DNA from: Lachnospiraceae bacterium | GTDB taxonomy: Bacteria > Bacillota > Clostridia > Lachnospirales > Lachnospiraceae | Length of the DNA: 64,000 bases | Direction: 5' to 3' | Assembly (NCBI GenBank): GCA_029068555.1 | Contig: JAIECJ010000149.1 | Coordinates: forward strand, 20,694-84,693 | Part shown: in pieces, positions 1 through 9,270 of the stretch | How the letters are laid out: every line of letters begins with the position of its first letter | Numbering within the stretch: position 1 is the first letter of the stretch | Translations under genes and position numbers: made by a program | The notes under the pieces: model-generated | Databases searched by the model: none | What the model was told of the DNA's origin: nothing | Seen by the model: the letters and a program-made list of their open reading frames with translations, nothing else

Positions 1-11
1 AGGAGAAGCAA

Positions 12-914
12 ATGGAAAAGAATAGAAGCGGTAAAATAAAAACCTCTGTCTGGGATAAAGTGTTTGTTGTGTGCAATACCTTGTTTATGATTGCGTTTGT
101 AGTCATAACACTGTATCCGGTGTTGAACACACTTGCAATATCCCTTAATGATGGTACAGATGCGCTTAGAGGCGGCATTTATCTCTGGCCAAGAAAATGG
201 ACATTCAAAAATTATGTCACGGTGCTCCAGAAAGATAACCTGATTACGGGGGCATATATTACTGTCGCAAGGACAATTATAGGAACATTGCTCGCGTTAG
301 TGGCAAACGCAATTCTTGCATTTATCGTGAGTCGGAAAAATTTCATTTTCAAGCGTCCGCTTTCCCTGTTCTGGGTTATTACGATGTATGTGAACGGCGG
401 TATGATTCCTACCTTTTTGCTGTACAGGAACCTTCATCTGACCAACAGCTTCTGGGTATATGTTGTTCCGGGCATGGTCAGCGCATTCAATATGCTGGTA
501 ATCCGTACTTATATGGCGGGGATTCCTGACAGCCTTGAAGAATCGGCACAGCTTGACGGGGCAGGATATATGACAATTTTTGTCAAAATCATTTCTCCGC
601 TCTGTAAGCCAGTGTATGCAACCGTTGCGCTTTTCGTGGCAGTAGGACAGTGGAATTCATGGTTTGATGCCATGCTCTACAACAGAATGAGCTCGAATCT
701 GACCACATTGCAGTATGAGTTGATGAAGCTGTTGTCATCCGTTACCAATCAGGGTACGTCTGCAGAGGCGATGAAGAATGCGGCGGGAACAGTAACACCG
801 ACATCCGTGCGTGCTGCTGCTACGGTTCTGACCATGCTTCCGATTATCTGCCTGTATCCGTTCCTGCAGAGATACTTTGTGACAGGACTTACCATCGGAG
901 GTGTGAAAGAATAA
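12..914 (+). CDS. Carbohydrate ABC transporter permease (LplC/YtcP type)
   Basis: Inner-membrane permease of a sugar importer, 300 aa, about six hydrophobic segments. The cytoplasmic EAA-loop signature that contacts the ATPase is visible as EESAQLDGAGYMTIFVKIIS, and the C-terminus ends GLTIGGVKE as is typical of the MalG/LplC group. Start ATG at 12 follows AGGAG at bases 1-5. The partner permease is presumably just upstream, outside the window. The solute-binding protein gene follows 73 bp later and the rest of the operon encodes xylan-oligosaccharide hydrolases, so the likely cargo is (arabino)glucuronoxylo-oligosaccharides (inference). No ATPase gene is present; such importers often share a MsmX-like ATPase encoded elsewhere. 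Confidence 0.9.
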   Translation: MEKNRSGKIKTSVWDKVFVVCNTLFMIAFVVITLYPVLNTLAISLNDGTDALRGGIYLWPRKWTFKNYVTVLQKDNLITGAYITVARTIIGTLLALVANAILAFIVSRKNFIFKRPLSLFWVITMYVNGGMIPTFLLYRNLHLTNSFWVYVVPGMVSAFNMLVIRTYMAGIPDSLEESAQLDGAGYMTIFVKIISPLCKPVYATVALFVAVGQWNSWFDAMLYNRMSSNLTTLQYELMKLLSSVTNQGTSAEAMKNAAGTVTPTSVRAAATVLTMLPIICLYPFLQRYFVTGLTIGGVKE

Positions 915-924
915 AAGGATAATA

Positions 925-953
925 TTGTCCGCCTATGGCAAAATGGGTATAAT
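925..953 (+). promoter_or_regulatory. Candidate sigma-A promoter upstream of the solute-binding protein gene
   Basis: TTGTCC at 925-930 and a perfect TATAAT at 948-953 are separated by exactly 17 bp. It lies in the 73-bp gap between the permease and the binding protein, so it would be an internal promoter giving extra binding protein relative to permease. Confidence 0.5.
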
Positions 954-987
954 AAGAATACAGATACGATGAAAAGAGGGTGACAGG

Positions 988-2637
988 ATGAAGAAAAGAA
1001 TTGTGACAGGTATTATCCTGGCTGCAGTTGTCTTGTCTGTGTTCTTGTCAGCAAGGATGGCAGGCGGCAGCAAAAACACAAAAGTCAAAGAATTCACTGC
1101 TTTTTTCGATGTTTCTGAGAATGAGATCGATGAGTACAATGAGATCATGGAACTGATCGCGCAAAAGATCGGCGCACGCTGCCGGGAACAGTGGCTTGTG
1201 GGAAAGTCTTCGGAGGAGGCGATCGCCAGTTATATTGCAAGTGGAGAGTACACCGATTTTATTTCTGGAGATGTAGCTTTGTACGAGGCAGGCGCACTGA
1301 TTCCCATTGATCAGTACTGGGATGATTATCCAAACATCAAAAATTTTATGTCTGCAGAAAAATGGGACAGATTTAGACAGCCGGACGGACACATTTACTG
1401 GATTCCACAGTTTGATGTTGTACATGGCAAATCCGCAGAGGTATTGCATGAGGGCGAAGCATTCTGGATACAGACACGTGTGCTTAAGTGGGCAGGATAC
1501 CCTGAAATACGGACAGTGGACGAATATTTTGACCTGCTTGAAGCATACGTGGCCGAAAATCGTGTGATGGAAGATCCGTTCCATCAAGGGGAAGTGATGG
1601 AGAATATTCCGTTTACCATATTGTGTGACGACTGGCGGTATTTCTGTCTGGAAAATCCACCCCAGTTTCTTGACGGATATCCCAATGATGGCAGCTGCAT
1701 AGTGGATGTGGAGACCCAGACAGTGCAGGATTACAACATAACCCAGACAGCCAGGCGATATTTCAGGAAATTGAATGAAGAATACCATAAGGGAATCATT
1801 GATCGGGAATTTTTTACACAGAATTACCAGGAATACCTTCAAAAGCTTTCCAGCGGGCGTGTTCTTGGCATGGTGGATCAGTGGTGGCAGTTTGCATACG
1901 TGGTAAACGGTTCCCTTGAAATGATGTCTGAGCAGGGCTGCGGCTATGTGCCGCTGCCTATTACGATTGACAGGCATGTGAAGAATCAGTGGCATATCAA
2001 ACGCGGGGCAGAACTTAGTGTGGCTGACGGTATTTCCATCACTGTGAGCTGTGAGGATGTTGAGGGAGCCATGAAGTTTATCAATGACCTCTTAGATGAG
2101 GAGATTATCAAGCTGAGGTACTGGGGCATTGAGGGAATAGACTATGAGGTGTATGAGAACGGAGTATATTACAGAACGGAAGAACAGAGGAATGCAGTGA
2201 GAAATCCGGAGTACAGCAGGGCGCATTTTTGCATGTATCCTTATTTCCCAAGAGTAGAGGGGATGCTGAGTGATGGGATCAATGCTTTTGCACCGGAATA
2301 TCAGCCCGGTGAGTTTTTTGATGCGCTTGTGCCGGACGTCAAAGAGTGTCTGATTGCATATGGATGTAGAAATTATGTGGAGATGCTGGGGACGAATGAG
2401 GCGCCGGGACCATGGTACCCGATGTACTCGTATTCTGATATGCTGACGACTGACTCGGAGGCGGGCAGAGTCTGGGAACGGATGAACAGTGTCAAGAGGG
2501 ATTTCTTGCCAAGAGTTGTGATGACGGATGATTTTGATGCGATGTGGCAGCAGTACATGGAAAATTATGCGGCGTGTCAGCCTGAAATTTTCTTTGCGGA
2601 GATGCAGCGGGAGCTTGAGCGCAGGGTTCAGCCATGA
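988..2637 (+). CDS. Extracellular solute-binding protein (LplA/YtcQ-like)
   Basis: A 549-aa sugar-binding component of the ABC importer encoded just upstream. The N-terminus has a basic MKKR and a hydrophobic stretch to about residue 25, but there is no lipobox cysteine; the segment ends in ARMAGGSK. The protein is therefore secreted or held by an uncleaved membrane anchor rather than a lipoprotein, which is less usual for a Gram-positive binding protein. The large size fits the LplA-type family 1 binding proteins that bind oligosaccharides. Start ATG follows GAGGGTGA. Its stop lies 15 bp before the GH3 gene, so it is in the same operon. Ligand (xylo-oligosaccharide) is inferred from the neighbouring enzymes. 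Confidence 0.8.
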   Translation: MKKRIVTGIILAAVVLSVFLSARMAGGSKNTKVKEFTAFFDVSENEIDEYNEIMELIAQKIGARCREQWLVGKSSEEAIASYIASGEYTDFISGDVALYEAGALIPIDQYWDDYPNIKNFMSAEKWDRFRQPDGHIYWIPQFDVVHGKSAEVLHEGEAFWIQTRVLKWAGYPEIRTVDEYFDLLEAYVAENRVMEDPFHQGEVMENIPFTILCDDWRYFCLENPPQFLDGYPNDGSCIVDVETQTVQDYNITQTARRYFRKLNEEYHKGIIDREFFTQNYQEYLQKLSSGRVLGMVDQWWQFAYVVNGSLEMMSEQGCGYVPLPITIDRHVKNQWHIKRGAELSVADGISITVSCEDVEGAMKFINDLLDEEIIKLRYWGIEGIDYEVYENGVYYRTEEQRNAVRNPEYSRAHFCMYPYFPRVEGMLSDGINAFAPEYQPGEFFDALVPDVKECLIAYGCRNYVEMLGTNEAPGPWYPMYSYSDMLTTDSEAGRVWERMNSVKRDFLPRVVMTDDFDAMWQQYMENYAACQPEIFFAEMQRELERRVQP

Positions 2638-2652
2638 AAAGGAGGTAATCTA

Positions 2653-4782
2653 ATGGAATTAAATGAAAACAAACAGAAGTTAAAGGAGTACCGCGAGCGC
2701 GCAAAGGAGCTGGTGGCGCAGATGACACTCGAGGAGAAGGTAGAGCAGACGCTTCACCGGTCACCAGCGGTTGAGCGCCTGGGTATAAAGAAGTATAACT
2801 GGTGGAATGAGGCGCTTCACGGTGTGGCAAGGGCAGGCACAGCGACAGTGTTTCCGCAGGCGGTCGGAATGGCGGCAACGTTTGACGAGGATTTGCTGGA
2901 ACAGGTTGGAGAAGCGGTTTCCACAGAAGCGCGCGCGAAATTTAATATGCAGCAAAAAGGGAAGGATGCGGATATCTACAAGGGTCTTACGTTCTGGGCG
3001 CCAAATGTCAATATTTTCAGGGATCCGAGATGGGGCAGGGGGCATGAGACGTTCGGGGAAGACCCGTACCTGACAAGCCGGCTGGGTGTGCGCTATATAC
3101 AGGGACTTCAGGGACATGATGAGAATTATCTGAAAGTTGCAGCCTGCGCGAAGCATTTCGCAGTACATAGCGGACCAGAGTCACTGCGGCATGCGTTTGA
3201 TGCAATTGCCAACAAGCAGGATATGCGGGAGACCTATCTTCCGGCATTCAAGGCTTGTGTGCAGGAGGCGCATGTGGAGACTGTCATGGGCGCATACAAC
3301 AGAACGAACGGGGAACCTTGCTGCGGCAGCCATGAATTGCTGATTGATATTTTGAGGCAGGAATGGGGATTTGAGGGGCATGTGACTTCAGACTGCTGGG
3401 CGATTAAGGATTTTCACGAGGGACATAAAGTGACTTCAAATGCGCAGGAGTCTGTTGCGATGGCGATGGCAAACGGCTGCGATTTGAACTGCGGGAATCT
3501 GTTTACATATCTGGTACAGGCAGTGAAAGAGGGGCTTGTGGAAGAGTCGCGCATTGATGAGGCTGTCATCAATCTGTTTACCTCGCGCATGAAGCTTGGT
3601 GTGTTTGACAGAAAAGAGGATAATCCGTTTGACAGGATTCCGTATTCTGTGGTGGATTCCAGAGAAATGAGAGAGCTGAATAGGGAAGTCGCTGCAAAAT
3701 CTATTGTTTTGTTGAAAAATGAAAACAATCTTCTGCCATTGGACAAAAGCAAGATTCACACGATCGGCGTGATTGGACCAAACGCGGACAGCAGGACAGC
3801 GCTGATTGGAAATTATGAGGGTACGGCGTCACGATATGTGACGGTGCTTGAAGGAATACAGGACTATGTCGGCGACGACGTGCGTGTGATGTATTCCATG
3901 GGATGTCATTTGTACAAGGATCGGATGACAAGGCTTGCGGAGGCGAATGACCGGTGTGCAGAAGTACGTGGAGTCTGTGAGGAGAGTGACGTGATTATCG
4001 CTGTGATGGGGATGGACGCCACACTAGAAGGTGAAGAAGGCGATACGGGAAATGAGTACGGAAGCGGAGACAAGCCAAATCTGAGACTTCCGGGAATCCA
4101 GCATGATATCCTTAAAGTCGCAAGCGAGTATGGAAAGCCAGTGATTCTCGTGGTACTCTGCGGCAGTGCGACGGCGCTTACATGGGAACAGGAGCATCTT
4201 AATGCGATTATTCAGGGCTGGTATCCGGGGGCACAGGGTGGCAAGGCAATTGCGGATATTTTGTTCGGCGAGGCAAACCCACAGGGAAAGCTTCCGGTTA
4301 CATTTTATAAAACAATGGAGGAGCTTCCGGATTTCGAGGACTATTCCATGAAAGGGCGCACCTACCGCTACATGACACAGGAGGCGCTTTATCCGTTTGG
4401 CTACGGACTTTCTTACACCGATTTTGCATACAGTGATGTGGCATTTGTAGGTACGCCAGATGTAAAGGATGGTGTTGAGATTACCTTTACAGTTAAAAAC
4501 ACAGGAGACATGGACGGCACTGAGACGGTTCAGGCTTATGTGAAAGCAAAACGGGAAGGCACGCCAAATGCCCAGCTTAAGGGAATAAAGAAGGTGGACT
4601 TGAAGGCGGGCGAAGCTAAGACGATGACCATGAAGCTGCCCGCTGAGGCGTTTATGCTGTTCAATGAGGACGGCGTGGCAGAGTATATCACTGAAGGATA
4701 TGAGATTAGTATCGGCGGTTCCCAGCCCGATGCAAGGAGCGCAGTCCTGACAGGAAAGAAGCCGCAGACATTGCATATTTAA
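2653..4782 (+). CDS. GH3 beta-xylosidase/beta-glucosidase
   Basis: Cytoplasmic exo-acting glycoside hydrolase, 709 aa with no signal peptide. The N-terminal GH3 barrel contains NWWNEALHGVAR and the nucleophile motif TSDCWA with Asp247. The alpha/beta sandwich domain follows (VIGPNADSR, GEEGDTGNEY), and a fibronectin-III-like C-terminal domain (VKNTGDMDGTETVQAYV) closes the protein. This is the usual three-domain GH3 layout of beta-xylosidases. Strong RBS AAGGAGG; 15 bp after the binding-protein stop. Between a xylan importer and GH43/GH115 genes its likely substrate is xylo-oligosaccharide; beta-glucosidase or arabinosidase activity cannot be excluded from sequence alone. Confidence 0.88.
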   Translation: MELNENKQKLKEYRERAKELVAQMTLEEKVEQTLHRSPAVERLGIKKYNWWNEALHGVARAGTATVFPQAVGMAATFDEDLLEQVGEAVSTEARAKFNMQQKGKDADIYKGLTFWAPNVNIFRDPRWGRGHETFGEDPYLTSRLGVRYIQGLQGHDENYLKVAACAKHFAVHSGPESLRHAFDAIANKQDMRETYLPAFKACVQEAHVETVMGAYNRTNGEPCCGSHELLIDILRQEWGFEGHVTSDCWAIKDFHEGHKVTSNAQESVAMAMANGCDLNCGNLFTYLVQAVKEGLVEESRIDEAVINLFTSRMKLGVFDRKEDNPFDRIPYSVVDSREMRELNREVAAKSIVLLKNENNLLPLDKSKIHTIGVIGPNADSRTALIGNYEGTASRYVTVLEGIQDYVGDDVRVMYSMGCHLYKDRMTRLAEANDRCAEVRGVCEESDVIIAVMGMDATLEGEEGDTGNEYGSGDKPNLRLPGIQHDILKVASEYGKPVILVVLCGSATALTWEQEHLNAIIQGWYPGAQGGKAIADILFGEANPQGKLPVTFYKTMEELPDFEDYSMKGRTYRYMTQEALYPFGYGLSYTDFAYSDVAFVGTPDVKDGVEITFTVKNTGDMDGTETVQAYVKAKREGTPNAQLKGIKKVDLKAGEAKTMTMKLPAEAFMLFNEDGVAEYITEGYEISIGGSQPDARSAVLTGKKPQTLHI

Positions 4783-4801
4783 AGAAAGAAGACAATGAAA
4801 C

Positions 4802-6361
4802 ATGGAGACAAAGAGAAATCCTGTGATATATTCTGATTTTCCGGATCCGGATATTATACGTGTAGGTGATACTTATTATATGGCGAGCACTACAATGCAT
4901 TTTATGCCAGGCTGTGATATCCTGCGTTCCTACGATTTGATGAACTGGGAATTTGTAATGCATGCGTATGAGATGCTTGATGATACCAGAGGGCATCGTC
5001 TGGAAGGAACAGAACAGATTTATGGACAGGGGATGTGGGCGCCTTCCCTGCGGTATCATGACGGAACATTTTATATATGTTTTACTGCGAATGACACGCA
5101 TAAGACATATCTTCTTATGGCTCAGAATCCGGAAGGACCATGGAAAAAACGGACAATAGAAGGCTTTTATCATGACAGTTCCCTGTTTTTTGATGATGAC
5201 GGAAGCGTTTATATTGTTTATGGAAACAAGGAATTATATCTGACGGAACTGAATCCGGAGCTGACAGGACCGCTTGAAGGAGGGCTTTGCAGGCTCCTTG
5301 TTGAGGATGTTGACAATGTCCATCTCGGGTACGAAGGATCACACCTGTATAAAAAGGACGGACGATACTATTTATTTACCTGCCACATTCCTGCATATGG
5401 TAATGCGTGGAAGTCAGAGGACTGCTTTATTGCGGATTCCCTGACAGACGTATTTAAGGGAAAATGTATTATTGATGACGACATGGGATATCACAGGCTT
5501 GGCGTTGCGCAGGGCGGTATGGTGGATACGCCGGATGGGGACTGGTATGCATTTATGTTTCAGGACAGAGGGGCTGTGGGCAGGGCGCCCCTGATCATGC
5601 CATTACATTTTGACAAAGATGGTTTTCCGGTAGTTGGGGAGGATGGGACGGTTCCAGAATATGTCACAATCCCCAGTACCAGACCGGGGTATCAATATAA
5701 GCCCATTAATGGGGATGATGATTTTATTTATACACCGGATGCTGACGGAAAGATTCACCTGAAGCCATTTTGGCAGTTTAACCATAATCCGGCAGGCACA
5801 CTTTGGTCAGTCACAGATCGTTCTGGTGCGTACAGGATTTATTCTGGTAAGATCTGTTCGAGTCTGACATATGGGTATAATACGCTGACGCAGAGGACAT
5901 ACGGACCGGAAAGTGAGGCATGGGTGACAGTGGATGCAGGTCATCTGAAGGATGGGGATTATGCCGGAATCAGTGCTTTTACGGGATGTTATGGAGCGAT
6001 TGCTTTGACAAAGGAAAAAGGCAGATATTACATTGTCATGCTTGGAAAACCTGCCCAGAATGATACGGTGTTTGGGGATTCGGATTTTCTTGAACCGGCG
6101 AAAGAGTATGAGCGCGTTGCGATCGAATCTGAACTTGTCACGCTGAAGATACATGCGGATTTTACGGATATGCGGGATGAGGCGTCGTGCTTTTATCTTT
6201 CGAATGGGGAGTGGAACAGAATCGGCGTCTGTCAAAAACAGTATTTTAAGATGGATCATTTTACAGGATGCCGATTTGGATTGTTCCTGTTTTCTACAAA
6301 GCAGACAGGCGGCTATGCGGATTTTATGCAGTTTAGGTACAGGAAAGGTGACTGGCGGTAA
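4802..6361 (+). CDS. GH43 beta-xylosidase/alpha-L-arabinofuranosidase
   Basis: 519 aa, no signal peptide, so intracellular. The five-bladed propeller begins with the GH43 motif YSDFPDPDIIRVGDTYYM, whose Asp is the expected general base. Blade motifs include WAPSLRYHDGTFYICF and LYKKDGRYYLFT. The C-terminal ~200 residues resemble the concanavalin-like domain of two-domain beta-xylosidases (WVTVDAGHLKDGDYAGISAF...). It would trim terminal xylose or arabinofuranose from imported oligosaccharides. Start ATG at 4802 is 19 bp after the GH3 stop; the upstream RBS is weak (AAGAAAGAAGA), suggesting translational coupling. The specific GH43 subfamily was not assigned. Confidence 0.87.
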   Translation: METKRNPVIYSDFPDPDIIRVGDTYYMASTTMHFMPGCDILRSYDLMNWEFVMHAYEMLDDTRGHRLEGTEQIYGQGMWAPSLRYHDGTFYICFTANDTHKTYLLMAQNPEGPWKKRTIEGFYHDSSLFFDDDGSVYIVYGNKELYLTELNPELTGPLEGGLCRLLVEDVDNVHLGYEGSHLYKKDGRYYLFTCHIPAYGNAWKSEDCFIADSLTDVFKGKCIIDDDMGYHRLGVAQGGMVDTPDGDWYAFMFQDRGAVGRAPLIMPLHFDKDGFPVVGEDGTVPEYVTIPSTRPGYQYKPINGDDDFIYTPDADGKIHLKPFWQFNHNPAGTLWSVTDRSGAYRIYSGKICSSLTYGYNTLTQRTYGPESEAWVTVDAGHLKDGDYAGISAFTGCYGAIALTKEKGRYYIVMLGKPAQNDTVFGDSDFLEPAKEYERVAIESELVTLKIHADFTDMRDEASCFYLSNGEWNRIGVCQKQYFKMDHFTGCRFGLFLFSTKQTGGYADFMQFRYRKGDWR

Positions 6362-6415
6362 AACAGGAAGTTGAAGGCTGAACTGTTACGTCGTTTGAGA
6401 GAGGAGAAAGTTACG

Positions 6416-9238
6416 GTGTTGACGATAGCAGACGGTGCAAGACAGGCTAAAATATTTGTCAGTGCGGAAGAATATTCCGGCGTGAAGAAAATCGCCCAAA
6501 AAGTATTAAACGATCTTTGGATTGTCACGGACAGAAAATATGAACTGACAGAAGGCGCACCCCCGGAACAGGAGGCTTGCGACTGCATCATTGCAGGAAC
6601 CATCGGACGCAGCACGGTGCTGGATCTGATGGCAAAGGAGGGGCGTCTTGATTTGTCGCAGGTAAGGGGCAAACGTGAGGTTTACAGCTTTGGCATTATT
6701 GAAAAAAAGGGCGCGGAGGCGCATCATACGCTGGTGATTGCAGGTAGCGACAAGCGTGGCACGATTTACGGATTGTTTCATCTGTCAGAGCTTATAGGGG
6801 TATCGCCATGGATATATTTTGCAGATGTTATGCCGGATAAAAAAAATCAGGTTATTCTGACAGAAGATGTAAATACCCTGTCAAAAGAACCTTCGGTAAA
6901 ATACAGAGGTTTTTTTATCAATGACGAGTGGCCCTCTTTTGGGAACTGGACTTTCCGCCATTTCGGCGGTTTTACGGCGGAAATGTATGACAAGGTGTTT
7001 GAGCTTCTGCTGCGGCTAAAGGGAAATTATCTGTGGCCTGCGATGTGGACATCCTCCTTCAGTCTGGATGGACCTGGGATGGCAAATGCCCTTCTGGCGG
7101 ATGAATATGGTATCGTCATGAGCAATTCCCATCATGAACCTTGTCTGCGTCACAGTGAGGAGTGGGATCTTGTTAAGGGAGAAGATTCCATATATGGATC
7201 AGAGTGGAATTTTGACCGCAATAAAGCGGGACTTACCCAATACTGGAGGGACGGTTTAAAGCGCAATGGCGGGCTTGAAAACATCATTACGCTGGGGATG
7301 CGCGGTGAAAGGGACAGTGAGATTTTAGGACATGCCGCGACACTAAAGGAAAATATCGACTATTTAAAGGAAGTAATCACCACACAAAACCAGCTGATTC
7401 GGGAGTGTGTTGATGATAATCTGGATCAGGTTCCTAGAATGCTGGCGTTGTATAAAGAGGTGGAGGCGTATTTTTATGGAGATGAACAGACAGAGGGGTT
7501 AGAGGACTGGAAAGAGCTTGATGGTGTCACGCTGATGCTCTGCGAGGACAACTTCGGGAATATGCGGACGCTTCCGGAGAGAGCGCGGCGAGACCGGAAG
7601 GGCGGGTGGGGGATGTATTATCACTTCGACTACCACGGCGACCCGGTGTCTTACGAGTGGGTGAACAGCACGCATTTGTCAAAGGTCTGGGAACAGATGA
7701 CACAGGCATATGATTTTGGCGTGCGTGAGATCTGGATTGTGAATGTGGGAGATCTGAAACCACAAGAGCTCCCGCTTTCATATTTTCTTGATCTGGCATA
7801 TGATTTTGACAAGTGGGGAACACAGGCGCCTAATAAGACAGAAGAATATACAAAAAAATGGCTTGCGGCGCAGTTTGGTTCAAAACTTTCGAAGGAAGCA
7901 CTTGAAAAGGCGTTTCAGGTTGTCGAAGGTTATACCAGACTCAACAGTATCCGCAGACCAGAATCATTGCAGCCGGATACCTACCATCCGGTACATTATG
8001 GGGAATCGGACTGGGCGCTTTGTAAGGCGCAGAGGATTATAGGGCTTGCGGAGACGATAAAGGAAAATATATCGGATAAAATGACATATGCGTCATTTTA
8101 TGAGCTCGTCTACTATCCGGCCGCTGCTTCCATGAATCAGTTAAATCTGATGTTGTATGCAGGGAAAAATAAGCTTTATGCTTCGCAGGGAAGAGTGGAT
8201 GCAAACCGATATGCGGATGAAATGCGTGCATGTATTCGAAAAGACAGACAGCTTCAGGAGGAGTACCATAACATTGCAGATGGAAAGTGGGACGGCATGA
8301 TGCTGTCGGAGCATGCAGGTTTTGTACACTGGAATGATGAGGAGTGCCGTTATCCGGTTTACCACTATGTTGAACCGGCGAACCGGCCGCGCATGATTGT
8401 GGCGTTGAAAAACGATGAACAGTACAGCATGGGTGGCGACTGGACAAGAAAAACATTGATCGCGCGGGAACCACTGGATATGGGAGCAGACCGGGTAGTG
8501 ATTGAAATTGCAAATGGCTCGGAAGAACCGTTTTCTTATCGGGCAGACTGTGATGCGCCCTGGATATTTATTTCAGAGAAAGAGGGCAGGGTCGTACTGC
8601 ACAAAGAGCTGGAAATCTGTATTGACAGAAGTTTGATGCCTGTGGAACAAGAAGGGATAATAGTGGCCGACATTTGTATCCGGACTGTGTTTTCTCATGT
8701 TGATGTGGAAATTTATGCCACAAGACAAAAGAGGGCACCCAGTATGTTTGTGATTGAGGCATGCGATTATGAGAGCAAATCAGAGGAGTACCAGATTTTG
8801 ATGCCATATGGAAAATATGAGGCAGGGGCAAAAGCATTTCCGCAGACTGTTTCGTACATACCGCTAAAAAATGCGCCTTATATATGTTACAGATTTACTG
8901 CTGATGGAGAAAGCGTGTATGCGTTTGAGATTCTTACGGCTCCGTCAAATCCTGTGGACGCCAAGAACAGGGTTAGGCTGGGTATTCGGTTAAACGATGG
9001 GCCTGTACAGATTCTCAATACCGTATCAGATGATTACAGGAGCGGTGACAGAAGCTGTGCAGAGTGGGCAAAAGGCGTGCTTGACAACATTCGTGCGACA
9101 ATATGGAGAACAAAGGTAAAAAAGGGAGAAAATTACATTACAATATATGCCTGCGATCCTGGGGTTGTGCTGGAGCGTATTGTGGCAAGACAGGAACCAT
9201 GCGAACACAAAGATGGATATATTGGGATTCTTCCCTGA
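6416..9238 (+). CDS. GH115 xylan alpha-1,2-(4-O-methyl)glucuronidase
   Basis: About 940 aa, no signal peptide. GH115 hallmarks are the block KYRGFFINDEWPSFGNWTF, the stretch FGGFTAEMYDKVFELLLRLK followed by GNYLWPAMWTSSF, and NSHHEPCLRHSEEWD. The enzyme removes (methyl)glucuronic acid side chains, here from imported oligosaccharides. The reading frame opens at TTG 6371, but AGGAAG abuts that codon directly; the in-frame GTG at 6416 has GAGGAG at 6401-6406 with 9-nt spacing and is preferred. The released glucuronate can feed uxuA/uxuB downstream and uxaC at 57.4 kb. A cytoplasmic GH115 matches the import-then-debranch strategy of the operon. Confidence 0.88.
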   Translation: MLTIADGARQAKIFVSAEEYSGVKKIAQKVLNDLWIVTDRKYELTEGAPPEQEACDCIIAGTIGRSTVLDLMAKEGRLDLSQVRGKREVYSFGIIEKKGAEAHHTLVIAGSDKRGTIYGLFHLSELIGVSPWIYFADVMPDKKNQVILTEDVNTLSKEPSVKYRGFFINDEWPSFGNWTFRHFGGFTAEMYDKVFELLLRLKGNYLWPAMWTSSFSLDGPGMANALLADEYGIVMSNSHHEPCLRHSEEWDLVKGEDSIYGSEWNFDRNKAGLTQYWRDGLKRNGGLENIITLGMRGERDSEILGHAATLKENIDYLKEVITTQNQLIRECVDDNLDQVPRMLALYKEVEAYFYGDEQTEGLEDWKELDGVTLMLCEDNFGNMRTLPERARRDRKGGWGMYYHFDYHGDPVSYEWVNSTHLSKVWEQMTQAYDFGVREIWIVNVGDLKPQELPLSYFLDLAYDFDKWGTQAPNKTEEYTKKWLAAQFGSKLSKEALEKAFQVVEGYTRLNSIRRPESLQPDTYHPVHYGESDWALCKAQRIIGLAETIKENISDKMTYASFYELVYYPAAASMNQLNLMLYAGKNKLYASQGRVDANRYADEMRACIRKDRQLQEEYHNIADGKWDGMMLSEHAGFVHWNDEECRYPVYHYVEPANRPRMIVALKNDEQYSMGGDWTRKTLIAREPLDMGADRVVIEIANGSEEPFSYRADCDAPWIFISEKEGRVVLHKELEICIDRSLMPVEQEGIIVADICIRTVFSHVDVEIYATRQKRAPSMFVIEACDYESKSEEYQILMPYGKYEAGAKAFPQTVSYIPLKNAPYICYRFTADGESVYAFEILTAPSNPVDAKNRVRLGIRLNDGPVQILNTVSDDYRSGDRSCAEWAKGVLDNIRATIWRTKVKKGENYITIYACDPGVVLERIVARQEPCEHKDGYIGILP

Positions 9239-9270
9239 AAAGACAGAGAGCATTGGAGGGAATAGGAAAG

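Noticed and set aside
1048..1995. 315-codon minus-strand frame
   Set aside because: Entirely antisense to the solute-binding protein, which has a clear start and RBS; no motif in the antisense protein.
4024..4803. 259-codon minus-strand frame
   Set aside because: Antisense to the GH3 C-terminal half; no start signal and a composition expected of shadow translation.
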